Positions 1-10,240 of a stretch of DNA of 17,941 bases are shown here, one piece after another. The notes beneath the pieces are model-generated. The model made no database searches and was not told where the DNA came from. It saw only the letters and a list, made by a program, of their open reading frames with translations. Within the stretch, counting starts at the first letter, position 1. Every line of letters begins with the position of its first letter. A program made the translations under genes and the position numbers. Source of the stretch: Circinella minor (Eukaryota; Mucoromycota; Mucoromycetes; Mucorales; Lichtheimiaceae); NCBI GenBank assembly GCA_016758965.1, contig JAEPRB010000482.1:1-17941 (forward strand), read 5' to 3'.

Positions 1-238
1 ATATTTCGGTAATCCGTCCCGTCCTTGTAAAGAAGCGTCAATAGGCGATGCTTCGAATGAATTTATATTATTATCTTCATTGTTATTATCATTAACAGAA
101 TAAGATCGATGATTGTTATTACTGTTATTGTTATAATTATGAAAAATTAAGTAAAAATAAATAAATGCAATGAAACCTTTCAGTAAAATAAAATAAAAAA
201 AAAACGATCGAATTTAACTATAATATATATATCCTTAC
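1..238 (-). other. Continuation of the ABC gene: intron 8 and an Asn-rich open frame at the window edge
   Basis: Exon 8 ends at a clear donor, G|GTAAGG. None of the three minus-strand frames from 238 to 1 contains the expected remainder of the signature (SGGQ), Walker B or H-loop. From an AACAG acceptor at about 122-123 one frame stays open to the window end. It is Asn-rich with SYSVND and then SFEASPIDA. It does not fit the phase-1 end of exon 8. It may lie inside a long intron, or be linker-coding sequence after a lost piece. Confidence 0.4.
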
Positions 239-3200
239 CAGAAATAGGTGTGCCTCGTTCTCCAACAAGTGTCAAGTCACCGTTTTCCAATAATGACAAG
301 TCACGTAGCAAATCACATTGATGAAGTGTTTCACGATATCTTCCATCATCCCATGTTTCAAAAAATAAAATATTATCACGTACAGTACCAAATTGAACCC
401 ATGGTGTTTGAGGAACATAGGCGACTTTAAAAACATAAACGCTTGGATTAATATCATCTTTGACAAGACTTGTATAAGGTGATAGAAATTGAGATGGAAG
501 ATGGGGTTTTCCTGAAACAATAATCATTTCTCCTAATAATGCCGAAAGTAGACTGGTTTTACCACTTCCTTGACGACCTGTAATGACAGACAGTCGCCCA
601 GGGGGAAATGCCAAATTGGGTAAAGTCAATGTAAATAATCCTGCAGTGTTTTCGACTCTTTCTTGTTGTGATGATATATCATGGTTAATATTGTTGTTGT
701 TATATTTGTCTTGGCTTTGGGTTTGTTGTACTATCGTTGGCCATTGGAAAACACTATTATCGTCAAATCCAGTTCTAACACGTTCATCATAAGGTCGATG
801 AATAGCATCATCGTCGTCATCATTATTATGGGAATTATTATTGTTATTATTGGAACCAGAATCACGTTTATCTCCTGAATTTAAAAATGAATTAATATGC
901 CCCAAGCTGACTTTTGCGTCGTTATACGTCATTACTGCTTGTGGCATTACATTTAATGGATCCCGTAACATTCCAAATAATACAATGCTTACAAATGCAG
1001 TACTATTTTTTTTTTAAAAAAAAAGAAACGGGGAGTCAGAATCAGATTCTAATACCAATATCCAAATAATTATAGATGAAAATATTAATAAGCAATATAT
1101 TTATACTTGCCTTGGATCTAATTGATTTTTTTCAACCAAAGTATACCATGCAAAAGAAATAATGGTTACAAATACAGGAGTAGCAAACCAAATTAATGAT
1201 AAAATGGTATTTTGGGTATATAGCTTGATAAGCTTAATCAATTCATCATCGCGTGCATTCTATTATTGTATATATATATATATATATATATATCTTTATT
1301 TATTAGTAAATCAAAATAGCATACACATAGGTATATACAACATATCCTTTCAAACTAGAATATGAGACATAAAAATAATAAAAAAAAACTTACTGATATC
1401 ACTTGTTCCCATTTTCGTTCCCAGGCAAGAAATTTGGTAGTGCGAATATTGGATACTAACTCTTTTACAAGTCGAATACGCCAAGCTTTCGCTTCTGCAA
1501 GTTGTTTTTGAACATGAACAAGTCGACGACTAATATAATGAGTTGAAGGTAATGCAAATACCATAACAATTAAACCTGCTAAAAAAGCTTTGCCCAATAG
1601 GTTATAGAGAAATATTACACCAGTAACAATTTCTAGTGGACATGTGTAGAATATCTATATACAAATAAGTATATTTATAGAAAGTTAATAAGTTTTTATC
1701 TATCCACCTCCTTCCACCTCCACCTCCACACACACATATATATTATTTGAGATTTTTACATGAAGATAAGAAGCAAGTTCTGCTAATCGTTCTGTATCCT
1801 CACTCATCAGACTAGCCCGTCGACTTGCTGTATTTTCATCCACATTATCATTCCATTCTTGTTCTTCCATTCTAACACCATCAGCTGATGACGAACGGCC
1901 CACACGTAATGTGTGAGCATATATTTCAGAATTTAACATATTGTTCATCGTCACATGCCATCGTCGACCCCACAACAATGTTTGGGAAGCGATCAAAGTA
2001 CTGATAATATTGCATACAAAAATAGCAACACAATATAAATAACCGGATTCTCGAGGAAATTCATCAGGTGACTGAATATATCTTAATAGTCGATATAAAA
2101 AGAAAGGATTGGCGTAATGAAAAGCGACAGCTGCAATGGCGGTAATAAATTGTAAATGAATTGATTTTTTATTTGATCGATAGATTCGCATAATAAGACT
2201 TCGTTTTGAAACGATGGTGGATGATACGTTTCGAAAATGACGATAATTTTCTTTCGCACGTTGACGGAAGGGAAGTGCCCAAAGTTGGTCTATATCCAAT
2301 GCTTTTTTATATCCGCTATATAATAATGTGTTCATCCAACTGAATGTGACCGAAGCTAATGGTGATGCACTTGCTTCTAAACTTAATATGCGACCCTGAA
2401 TATCAATGGTTTATATATTGGTTAGAATCTTTAGAGTTACTATTAGTCCCTCTTCCCCGCCTTCTTCACATTTTAATCTTTTCTATTTTTCTTTTGTTCT
2501 CCCTCTCTCTCTCTCTATATATATATACTTACACTACGGACAACACGACCATCATGAAGCACAAGAATTCCTTCATCAGCATCATCAATATCTAAAAGTT
2601 CACCTTGATCAAGTTCTCCAGGAGTGGTAGCACACAAGATCCAAACAGAAAGACAAATAATTAGATCCACTGCCGCAAATGATTTTTCAGTTGTTGATGA
2701 TATAATCCAATTATCGTGAATGTTAGTAATGAAATAAGAAAAGCATCGAACAATAGCGGATACAGATGCGAGTGTATAAAAAACCAAATAATGAGGATTG
2801 TAAAGTGTAAATCTTGCTGGTGAAACTGGATCGGCGGGTGTTGTAAATGATTTGATGACAAGGATCAACATGTATAACTTATATATTACAAATAGGTTAA
2901 TTTAGAAATTTAATATAGTCATGATTGCATGAATCTTATATATATATATGTATATATAATCATGAAATAGAATAAAGCAAACTCACTCACTCGGGGTATT
3001 AATGCAAGTCCAGGATCGACCACCTGATATAATGGGATCCCACATTTATTATTATTACTATCGTCATCATTATTTGAACCTTGTCCTCGTTCCAAAATGG
3101 CACTTTCAAGTCGCCAAGCAAATAAGAATGCCCAGCAACTAATTTCTAACAATATCAATACTAACAATATAAGACTTCGTCGAAGCAAATGTGCGTCTTT

Positions 3201-3557
3201 ACTTGTTGGTAGTCGAAGTGAATGTGGATCATAGTAACGATAACGTGCTGATCGCCAGGTACGATATCGTCTGTATGTATTAATGGCAAGTGAAAATATA
3301 AAGAATGTAAGTGGTATAATGGCATCGAGCGATCTGAAACAGTTTGTTAAAAAGAAGTAATGCACACATATGCACGCGTTAGTGAAACCTTCTCTTTTTT
3401 ATTTTTCATTCATTTTGATTTGATTTGATTTGATTTGATTTCTTTTTTTTAAAAAAAAAGCCTTACGTTTCTCGTGTACAAGGATCCAGGTTAAGGGTAT
3501 GGGGATCGGGCTGAAATAAATTATAAATAAAAATATACAACAATAAAGATCAGTTTT

Positions 3558-3595
<38 letters not shown>

Positions 3596-3682
3596 AACAA
3601 AGTTCATATAGTTTGTAATTAATATTATTATTTTTACATCTGAATCCCTTGTACAACCACAGAATGGTGATGCAAATTTCAT
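239..3682 (-). CDS. ABC transporter subfamily C (MRP/vacuolar type), N-terminal 862 residues, eight exons, partial
   Basis: ATP-driven membrane exporter of the MRP class. Exons on the minus strand: 3638-3682, 3467-3510, 2991-3333, 2533-2877, 1760-2395, 1394-1654, 1111-1259 and 239-1002; phases join without a stop. The start is the ATG at 3682-3680, giving MKFASPFCGC, typical of MRP N-termini. Residues 1-259 form the extra N-terminal membrane domain (helices near 35-50, 82-103, 174-195, 212-227). The first core membrane domain follows: the ASPLASVTFSWMN motif opens exon 5, and DTERL and FLAWERKWE lie in exons 5 and 6. NBD1 in exon 8 shows Walker A GRQGSGKTS (750-758), the Q-loop VPQTPW (Gln806) and GERGTPISG (855-863), the start of the ABC signature. 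About 90 Asn/Asp/Gln-rich residues separate the membrane domain from NBD1. The rest of NBD1, the second membrane domain and NBD2 are not visible. Substrate is unknown; a vacuolar or plasma membrane site is inferred from the family. Confidence 0.92.
1003..1110 (-). other. Non-canonical GC-AG intron of the ABC transporter gene
   Basis: On the minus strand the upstream exon ends CAAG and the intron begins GCAAGT, the strong consensus of GC-AG introns; it ends AATAG at 1003-1004. Splicing here joins GAT CCA AG to T ACT GCA, giving ...LDPSTAF..., the expected P-S-x-A-F motif of ABCC membrane domains, and keeps frame to the Walker A. The nearby GT (GTATAA, four bases further in) would put the next exon out of frame and reach a stop, so the GC donor is preferred. 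Confidence 0.85.
3415..3441. repeat. TTGAT pentanucleotide microsatellite in intron 2 of the ABC gene
   Basis: Five uninterrupted TTGAT units followed by TT, immediately before a T8/A9 run. It lies wholly inside the intron 3334-3466 and does not touch coding sequence. Confidence 0.9.
3563..3588. repeat. (TA)n microsatellite in intron 1 of the ABC gene
   Basis: An uninterrupted TA run of 26 bases inside intron 3511-3637. Similar TA runs occur at 1269-1293 (intron 6), 5620-5638, 6374-6391, 6964-6982 and 8646-8665 (intron 2 of the polymerase subunit gene). All lie in introns or spacers and none in an exon. Confidence 0.9.
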
Positions 3683-4928
3683 ATATTGCTTTCGAAGAAA
3701 ATAAGAAAAAAAAATAGAATTTATAAGGTATGTCTTTTTATATAGTAGGACTTATTGTGGTATATATTCTAAAAGAGAAAAAAGAATAAAGTCAAAAAAA
3801 AAAAAAAGGAGACGTTTGACTTTAATCGGTGACGCGCTCAAACTGAAGCACTTTTTTTTTTGGCGTAACACGAGAAAACGAGTTGCTTTATAGTTTCTGC
3901 TGAGAAAAAAAAAAGAAAGGAAAGAGTAGCATTGAGTGGCATTTCAGTTATAACTTTTTTTTTCCCTTTCATGAGGAATCGATTGGAAAGAATGATGACA
4001 CCTTTTATGTATCATAATTCTATATCACAAGGTAGTAAAAAAAAAAAGCAAAGTAATACATATTATTTATAAACAATTGTTCTTTTTTCTTTTTACCTTG
4101 CAACCTCGGACTCTTTTTTTTTGTTTTTTTCGCTGCATAACCTTAATGCAATGGTACTTTATTTTGTACCTAAACGACAGTAAAGGGCGTAACCATGAAT
4201 ATTATCACTATGGAAGCATCATGACGATTGTTATGCATTATTTTTTTTTCTTTTATCTGTTTATTTTGAGTTACCAGGATCATTTATAAACTAACCCATC
4301 TTTTTTGATTGATCCCAACAAAACTTCTAGTTGTTGGTTTTTCTTTTTTAGCTCACATATATTATTAAAAAAATGAAAATGAGTAATGTCTGTGAATCAT
4401 ATCATTTGTTTTTATTCATTTTAAAAGGACGATCAGTTCTTTTTGTATGCATATATGTTGATTACACTTTTGTTTCAACTGAAAAAAAAAAAGAAGGAAC
4501 CAGTTCAATACAAGCGACAAATATGGAGAATCTTTTTCATTGCCCGTGGAACATACTCCCCTATTTTTAGCGTCCCGTCTCTATTCAAAAGGGGAAACTC
4601 TCCCAATCTAATTTGAATATTTGGCTGTTCAAGGATTAATTGTGAAGTTTTTCTACTCTTTGCTCATAATTCTATTTTCTCCATCTTTTTTTTCCCTCTC
4701 TTTTCTTTCTTTTTTTTTTTTTATTATTTTCTTTTCTCTCCCCCTCACTCATTTATTTATTTATTTCTGTGTGCCCCTCTTTTTTTTATATATATACTTT
4801 TTTAATACCTTCTTTTACTTTTCAAGCTTTTTTAATTTTTTTTTTAGAAAAAAAAAAAAAACTAATAATTTGTCACCATAAATAATAGCAATAAAAGTAA
4901 CGCGCAAGAAGAGGCGGCACCAAAAGAT
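3683..4928. other. Divergent intergenic region between the ABC gene and the small membrane-protein gene
   Basis: About 1.25 kb of AT-rich sequence that should hold both promoters. Frames at 4077-4289, 4373-4570 and 4621-4881 are low-complexity, T-run driven and have no recognisable domains, so I do not call genes. A 10-base inverted repeat, TAAAGTCAAA (3787-3796) and TTTGACTTTA (3815-3824), flanks an A-rich stretch about 105 bases upstream of the ABC start codon. From about 4645 to 4855 the plus strand is almost pure pyrimidine. Confidence 0.6.
4645..4855 (+). promoter_or_regulatory. Long pyrimidine-rich tract upstream of the small membrane-protein gene
   Basis: About 200 bases of C and T runs on the plus strand, ending some 75 bases before the ATG at 4929. 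CT-rich tracts just upstream of start sites are common in fungal promoters; a core promoter or 5' UTR role is inferred from position only. Confidence 0.4.
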
Positions 4929-5456
4929 ATGCGCCACACCAATATAACAAATAAACGATTAATAATAATGAACAACTTGACATCACAACCACTACTATTA
5001 CTATTACTATCCATCCTATTATTAGGAAAAGTATCGTTTATAGAAGCGCAAGAAGAACCAACACGACCCACAGTTGATCCTACTGGATTTAATCCAGCAG
5101 AAGGTACTCCAGAGGAAGAAAAAAAAAGTTGGCTGGAACAACATGGACGTTTTGCTTTTATTATTGTGATTGGTTTACTTATTCTTGGTCTCCTGATCTG
5201 GTACGTTGCTAGAAGCGTCAAAAGTATGCGAAAACGACTTGCTATGGAAAATGACAATCAAATGCAAATGATCAATCAAATTGCTGCAGGCCAACAAGAT
5301 CCTACTCAACATAATCATCCAACACCTCCAGATAATATATATCCATCTTCTACATCTATGAAAAAGGACGATACTATTTATCATCAACAACAACAACATA
5401 ACCAACAAGCATCAACTTCACCTGTGACCCCAACTTCTCCCCCACCACGATATTAG
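4929..5456 (+). CDS. Small single-pass (type I) membrane protein of unknown function
   Basis: An intronless frame of 175 residues; I do not recognise the family. A second ATG at 4968 (Met14) would give a textbook signal peptide: a short N-region, a leucine run at residues 22-32, then KVSFIEAQ with likely cleavage near residue 41. Both ATGs are possible starts and Met14 is slightly favoured. The mature ectodomain is short (about 30 residues), acidic and Pro-rich. One membrane helix spans about residues 75-93, followed by a basic stop-transfer stretch (RSVKSMRKR). The cytosolic tail of about 75 residues is Gln/His/Pro-rich and ends in SPPPRY, so it is probably disordered and may bind SH3 or WW domains (speculative). 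It is transcribed away from the ABC gene. The mix of a real signal peptide, helix and charge pattern makes a chance frame unlikely. Confidence 0.75.
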   Translation: MRHTNITNKRLIIMNNLTSQPLLLLLLSILLLGKVSFIEAQEEPTRPTVDPTGFNPAEGTPEEEKKSWLEQHGRFAFIIVIGLLILGLLIWYVARSVKSMRKRLAMENDNQMQMINQIAAGQQDPTQHNHPTPPDNIYPSSTSMKKDDTIYHQQQQHNQQASTSPVTPTSPPPRY

Positions 5457-6313
5457 AGATAAAAAAAAAACAAAAACAAAAAGATAGAAAAGAGAACAAC
5501 ACGTACCTTTTTATTTAAAAACGACAAGATAGTTTTTTTTTTTATTTCTCTTCTTGTTCTCCATACACACTCACTTTAACACATTCTACTCTCTTTTTTT
5601 TAAACATTGTACAACTATTTATATATATATATATATATTCATATTATCCATCATATTATCATTATTATTATTCCTATTACTATTATTTTACTCATTTTAC
5701 TCGCTCACATATCTAACTCATTTTATTTAAAGAAAAAAAAAACTTGTGCAATTCTTTGTTTTGAATCATTATTCTTATGTATTGTAACTTTTGCTTGTTT
5801 TTTTAACTGATAATATTTTTTTTGACTATTAATTAAATAGTAATATTATGCAGAGCGTTCTTAATTATTTTTATTTATTTTATAGTTCCATTGACTCATA
5901 ATATTTTCGCGTTAATAACTTGATAATTGTGATTTTATTGAAACTAGTGGAATAAATAAAAAAAAAAAAAGAGAAAGGGAGGTGCCCAGACCATCCATTT
6001 GTTATACACATTATCACCACATCAAAAAAAAAAAAAAAAGAATCCCCATCAAGTTATTATTCACATTATTTTTTTATATGCCGATCATCAATTATGAATC
6101 AATGGCTTGGAGAAAAAGATAGAGAAAAAGATATAGTATTTTGAGAAATATATTTACTACATATTCTCAGTAAAGGGATTGATGTACCTTTTTAATTTTC
6201 GTAATGATGGAATGATTTCTTCTTTCCTCTTTATACCAACAAACTGAAAAAAAAAGAGGAAACTCCTTTTTCTTTCTCCCTTCATCAATAGAGAAGAAAG
6301 GATCATAAACTCT

Positions 6314-6356
6314 ATATCGGAACGGTTAAAGCTTTTACATCGGGTCGAGACCCGAT
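6314..6356 (+). ncRNA. tRNA-like or SINE-like fragment with A-box and B-box resemblance
   Basis: The stretch TATCGGAACGGTTAAAGC resembles a tRNA D-arm (A box). About 12 bases later a perfect hairpin, ATCGGGT-CGAG-ACCCGAT (6339-6356), contains GGTCGAGACCC, one base short of a B box (GGTTCGANNCC). The spacing is tRNA-like. No matching acceptor stem or normal T-arm forms, so this is not a working tRNA. A tRNA-derived SINE scrap or a chance hairpin are the options. Confidence 0.25.
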
Positions 6357-7017
6357 AGACATTAATAGTCCGCATATATATATATATATATTTTATTTCT
6401 CATTTGACTACTGTTTAGTTTCTTATAAGTCATGAACATTATTATATAAGTTTTGTGTCCATTAAGTGAATCTATATATAAACATACAATTAAAAAAAAT
6501 GTAGTAACGATACACGTTATTATGATCATAAAAAGAAAGAAAGAAAAATAGAGAGAGAGAGAGAGAAGGGCAAAGGGAGGGGTTATTGTACAACAACAAA
6601 CAATAACCAATGTAGTATTATAAAATAAAATACTGTCATCTTGTTGGGTGTGTTTCTCCACCTTTTTTTTTTCAATTCATCTAGTTAAAATGCTGACTTT
6701 ATTATACTTTTTCTTAAAGGAATACTCAATCAAATAAAAATATGTTTTATCATATCTTGAAACAATAAATAAAATATCTAACAGAAGCATAAAATAAAAT
6801 ATTAGATAACCTTAAAAATTCTTTCCCCTGCCGCTCCTTTTTTTTTTAACTTGACGTGACACGATTTACCTATTTTGATTGATTGAAAGGGGGATTTTTT
6901 TTAGTTTGTGCGCGTGATGACTTTTTTTACTTGGAATTTCAATTTTAGCAAATTGCATGAATTTATATATATATATATATATTGTAATATATTAGATTTT
7001 TGGCAATTTAATGTATT

Positions 7018-7045
7018 GGGGTGGGGTGGGGTGGGGTGGGAGGGG
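7018..7045 (+). repeat. G-quadruplex-type array of six G-runs
   Basis: Four GGGGT units are followed by GGG, A and GGGG. There are six runs of three or four G with one-base loops, well above the four runs needed for an intramolecular G-quadruplex, in sequence that is otherwise about three-quarters A+T. Confidence 0.85.
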
Positions 7046-7424
7046 AGAATGAGTAATTTATTGTTTGTGAATTAATAAAGAACTTGACGGATCAATAATA
7101 ATAATAAAAAATGTTAACTTTTGTCCCAAGAGGTTCTTTACTAAATTTTATTGACTGTACGTACGTAATATAATAACATTAGAAAAAGTAACAAAACAGA
7201 AGAGTTAATCTACTTTATTGGTTTTAATCATTAGGTAATAAACTTTCTCATTAAATTTTAATGAACCTAGAGGCATTGCCCTTAACCCCTGGGATGACTT
7301 TTTTAATAGCCTGTCTTAACAAAGCAAGATTGTTAAAGGAATCCCTTTTGTTCCTCCTTTTTTTTTTTTCTATCCTGCTTTAAAAAGAATCATGTTCCAA
7401 GTTTATACAATATAATTATTTGCA

Positions 7425-7604
7425 GGCGAGAAAACCATTACTTTGACAGAATTTCTGGGCGATGGTTGTGTTGTGGTTTTGGAACGGCGAAAACAATTGA
7501 CGAGAGGCGAATGTTGGTTTATCGAAGAACTAATTGAAGGATACTACCTCTATAGTTTTTATCCTCCTACACTATCAATAACTATGGAAACAACAGAACA
7601 ATAA
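7425..7604 (+). pseudogene. Orphan exon-like open frame of about 59 codons
   Basis: A frame opens right after a good splice acceptor (TTATTTGCAG at 7416-7425) and runs to TAA at 7602. Its first part (about 7426-7550) is far richer in G+C than its surroundings and reads as normal protein, with segments such as ITLTEFLGDG, LERRKQLTRGE and CWFIEELIEG. No family is recognised. No matching upstream exon is found: the nearest frame, MNLEALPLTPGMTFL from 7261, lacks a good donor. It may be a terminal exon of an unrecognised gene or a decayed fragment. Confidence 0.35.
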
Positions 7605-8283
7605 CATACAATCAGAACGTGTTATATTAAAGATGAAGCATCATCATATTCCTATTTTACTACTTCTTTTTTTTTCAATTAATATTTAATAGAAAAATAT
7701 TTGAGTATCTGAATGCTACTGAATTACTTTGATTAGCTTACAGTCAAGGATGAGATTTCATGACCAAGTGCCCAAATTTCTGTACGTACAATAAAAATTA
7801 GACATTTGTATTGTCAAAATAAAATCAACAACCCTTTGATACTTCATAATAGTCTTCCCAACAGTTTCGCTTAATAAATGGCTATTTTATTAACTTATAT
7901 TATACTTTACTGATGCTTCTTTATAGATTCATTGGATAGTCACACACGATACACTATATATATATACGTATATTACTTTGTTTTAGACTTGTATAATTAA
8001 TAATAATAAATGGAAAGCAAAATCAAATATGGTTTATTATGTATATTAAAAACTTTTACTACTCATAAAAGTTTACTAATAATAGTTTACTTGTTATATG
8101 ATCAATTCATCTTATATCATTGATAATTAGTTATTGATTTTTACTGCATTCACTATATTATACCACCCAAAGATTACTGACACAAGGACAAGATGATAAA
8201 GGGAGTAATAATATTAATACGAATGAAAGGATTTGTCTCAAATATTCGTCGCGATTTCTTATAAGCATTTTTGCATTTTAGGG

Positions 8284-8304
8284 ACGCGTTAATTTCTTAC
8301 GCGT
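8284..8304. promoter_or_regulatory. Paired MCB boxes (ACGCGT) upstream of the polymerase delta subunit gene
   Basis: Two exact ACGCGT palindromes lie at 8284-8289 and 8299-8304, 15 bases apart start to start and about 100-115 bases before the ATG at 8401. A related ACGCGA lies at 8383-8388. ACGCGT is the MluI cell-cycle box bound by MBF (Mbp1/Swi6) in yeasts and drives G1/S expression of DNA replication genes. The site fits the downstream gene's function. CpG-rich hexamers are rare in this AT-rich spacer. Confidence 0.7.
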
Positions 8305-8400
8305 ATTTTCCTTTTCCGCAACTTTTGGTTTCTTTTCTATCTCTCTTTCTTTTATTATTATTATTTCCAAAAAAAAAAAAAAACGCGATTGAAAAATAAT

Positions 8401-10240
8401 ATGGAAGATCAATTAAATATTACTGTACTTCAAGAGAAACGTCCTGTAAGAAGAATATTTAGATTCTCATTTAATATCTAAATGGAATGAAAGAAAACAA
8501 AAATATGTGCTATTATTTTGATTGACTAAAGAATTATCATTATTCAGGTCACTTTTAAATCGTTGGCACGTCAACATAATATTCACGTTAATACAGCTAA
8601 ACAGTAAATATTTCTTTTTTTTTTATGTACCAATATAAACACCATTATATATATATATATATATACTTACTCAATCATTGTAAATCATTATTTCATTTCA
8701 TTTTATTTTCTTTCAAAAAAAAAAAAGAGCCTTATGGGATTATGCTGAAAAATACTCTAATGTTCATGCGATCTATTGTATTGCAGGACGATTGGTAGTC
8801 GATGGTGATAAAACACGCGATACGATTCGACTTGTAAAAGATAATGATCTCGAAGGTGAGTTAAAAGACAAAAGAGTTAATGAGAAATGATAGATAATAA
8901 TGAAATAAAATATTAGATATGAAAAAACAATTTCGTCAAGTGACAGGAATTCATGTTTATAGTGTTATACCTTATGATCCAAAGGTAAAGCGTTTATGCA
9001 TTTATTAATTATTGATTTATATATTTTACTCACCTTTTTGAATCGAATTGGATTATTTTTATATAGGATTTATCAATATTAGTTACTGCGAATAAAGATA
9101 TTCCTTATCTTACAATTCAAGATCGTGTTCGGTAAATTTTTCTTTATTTATTCTGATTATATCCATCAATATCTCAAAATTGAAACTAAAACAAAATATT
9201 AGATGTGGTGTTCTTAAATGTTCTCAAGTATTAACAGTTAAACCATCAACTCAAAAACGTACACAACCCGATACTACTTTATCTAAACAACAACAACAAC
9301 AATCTCTACCAAAACCAACATCATCCATACCATCCAAACCTACTTCATCTCCTTCATCAACAGCAACAACAAATAAATCTACTATTCCGCCTAAACGTAA
9401 AGGAACTTTATCATTCGAAAAACATGCGAAAAAGACACCCACTCCTACTCCTGTTTCTTCTTCACCAACGCCTCCTCCTGTAACAACAAAAACTCCAGGT
9501 ACATAAATTCAATTGGATTCAATTCTATAATCCCTCTTTTCTCGTTTCCATTAGTATAACAAAAGTTATTTATGATGTTTGTTTTTCTCTTTTTGATAGA
9601 AAAACAACCAACCCCAGAACCAGAGAAACCTAGTTTAACAGCAGAAGATATTTTTTCGGAAGATGAGGATATGGCTGAACCAAGTCCGGCACGTGAACGA
9701 TCACCCGTAAATGATGATCCTATGGAAATGGATGAACCACTTGAACAAGAACAACAGGAAGAGGAAGAGCCGCAATCTAAAATAGAAGAGGAAGAAAATG
9801 AACCGGAAGGTATGTATATTATAAAAGGGGGAGATTAAGTGTAAAAAAGAGAACAAATTTAATTAATTATAATTATATGATAGTACAACATCAACCACAA
9901 CCCAAGAAACTCACTCAAAAAAAACGACGAAGAGTCATGAAGAAAAAACATTATACAAATGAACGTGGATTTTTAGGTATAAAATTGGACAATAACTTGA
10001 ATAAAAGACAATTCTTTTTTTTCAAACTAAACTTAATATTTATATATAGTGACTGAAGATGTAGAAGAATATGAAACTGTGGATGAGGATGAAGAAGAAG
10101 AGCAAGAAACAACAAGGCCTCAAATTGTAGAGAAAAAGCAAACGAAAGCCACAGCACCACCAGCATCAGGAAAGAAGAGTGGAAGTAAAAAAGCACCTAC
10201 TGAACAAAGAAACTTGTTTAGTTTCTGGGGTAAAAAATAG
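8401..10240 (+). CDS. POLD3: DNA polymerase delta subunit 3 (POLD3/Cdc27 homologue), nine exons, 383 residues
   Basis: Accessory subunit linking the replicative DNA polymerase delta to its B subunit and to PCNA; acts in the nucleus. Exons: 8401-8445, 8548-8603, 8728-8855, 8917-8984, 9067-9131, 9203-9498, 9600-9809, 9884-9976 and 10050-10240; all introns are GT-AG, 61-124 bases, and phases join cleanly. The N-terminal 125 residues match the POLD3 B-subunit-binding domain: VTFKSLARQHNIHVNTAKQ (16-34), then AGRLVVDG and TGIHVYSV. A Ser/Thr/Pro/Gln-rich stretch, Glu-rich acidic clusters (about 225-290) and a basic nuclear-localisation cluster, KKRRRVMKKK (302-311), follow. The conserved ERGFLVTEDVEEYE element (316-329) comes next. 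The last residues hold a PIP box, QRNLFSFW (373-380), matching Q-x-x-[LIM]-x-x-aromatic-aromatic. The start ATG has A at -3 and G at +4. Length is close to yeast Cdc27 and Pol32. The gene appears intact. Confidence 0.95.

Larger units (their letters stand above)
5457..8283. other. Long AT-rich intergenic region
   Basis: About 2.8 kb with no complete gene that I can support. It contains poly-A and poly-T runs, three TA arrays, a GA-rich stretch (6533-6580), a G-run array, a tRNA-like hairpin and one protein-like orphan exon, the last three listed separately. Minus-strand frames at 6157-6375 and 6362-6661 and a plus-strand frame at 5607-5810 are compositionally biased and not called as genes. 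Confidence 0.6.

Noticed and set aside
3373..3378. ACGCGT motif as a promoter MCB box
   Set aside because: It lies inside intron 2 of the ABC gene, with no paired site and no replication gene downstream.
4621..4881. 86-codon Phe/Ser/Leu-rich frame
   Set aside because: It is the direct translation of a pyrimidine tract, with no sequence complexity.
4862..5257. 131-codon minus-strand frame
   Set aside because: Antisense shadow of the small membrane-protein gene; its own peptide has no domain and the plus strand shows a coherent signal peptide and helix.
6362..6661. 99-codon minus-strand frame
   Set aside because: Built on TA and GA simple repeats in a spacer; ends in an IYIYIY run; no supporting features.
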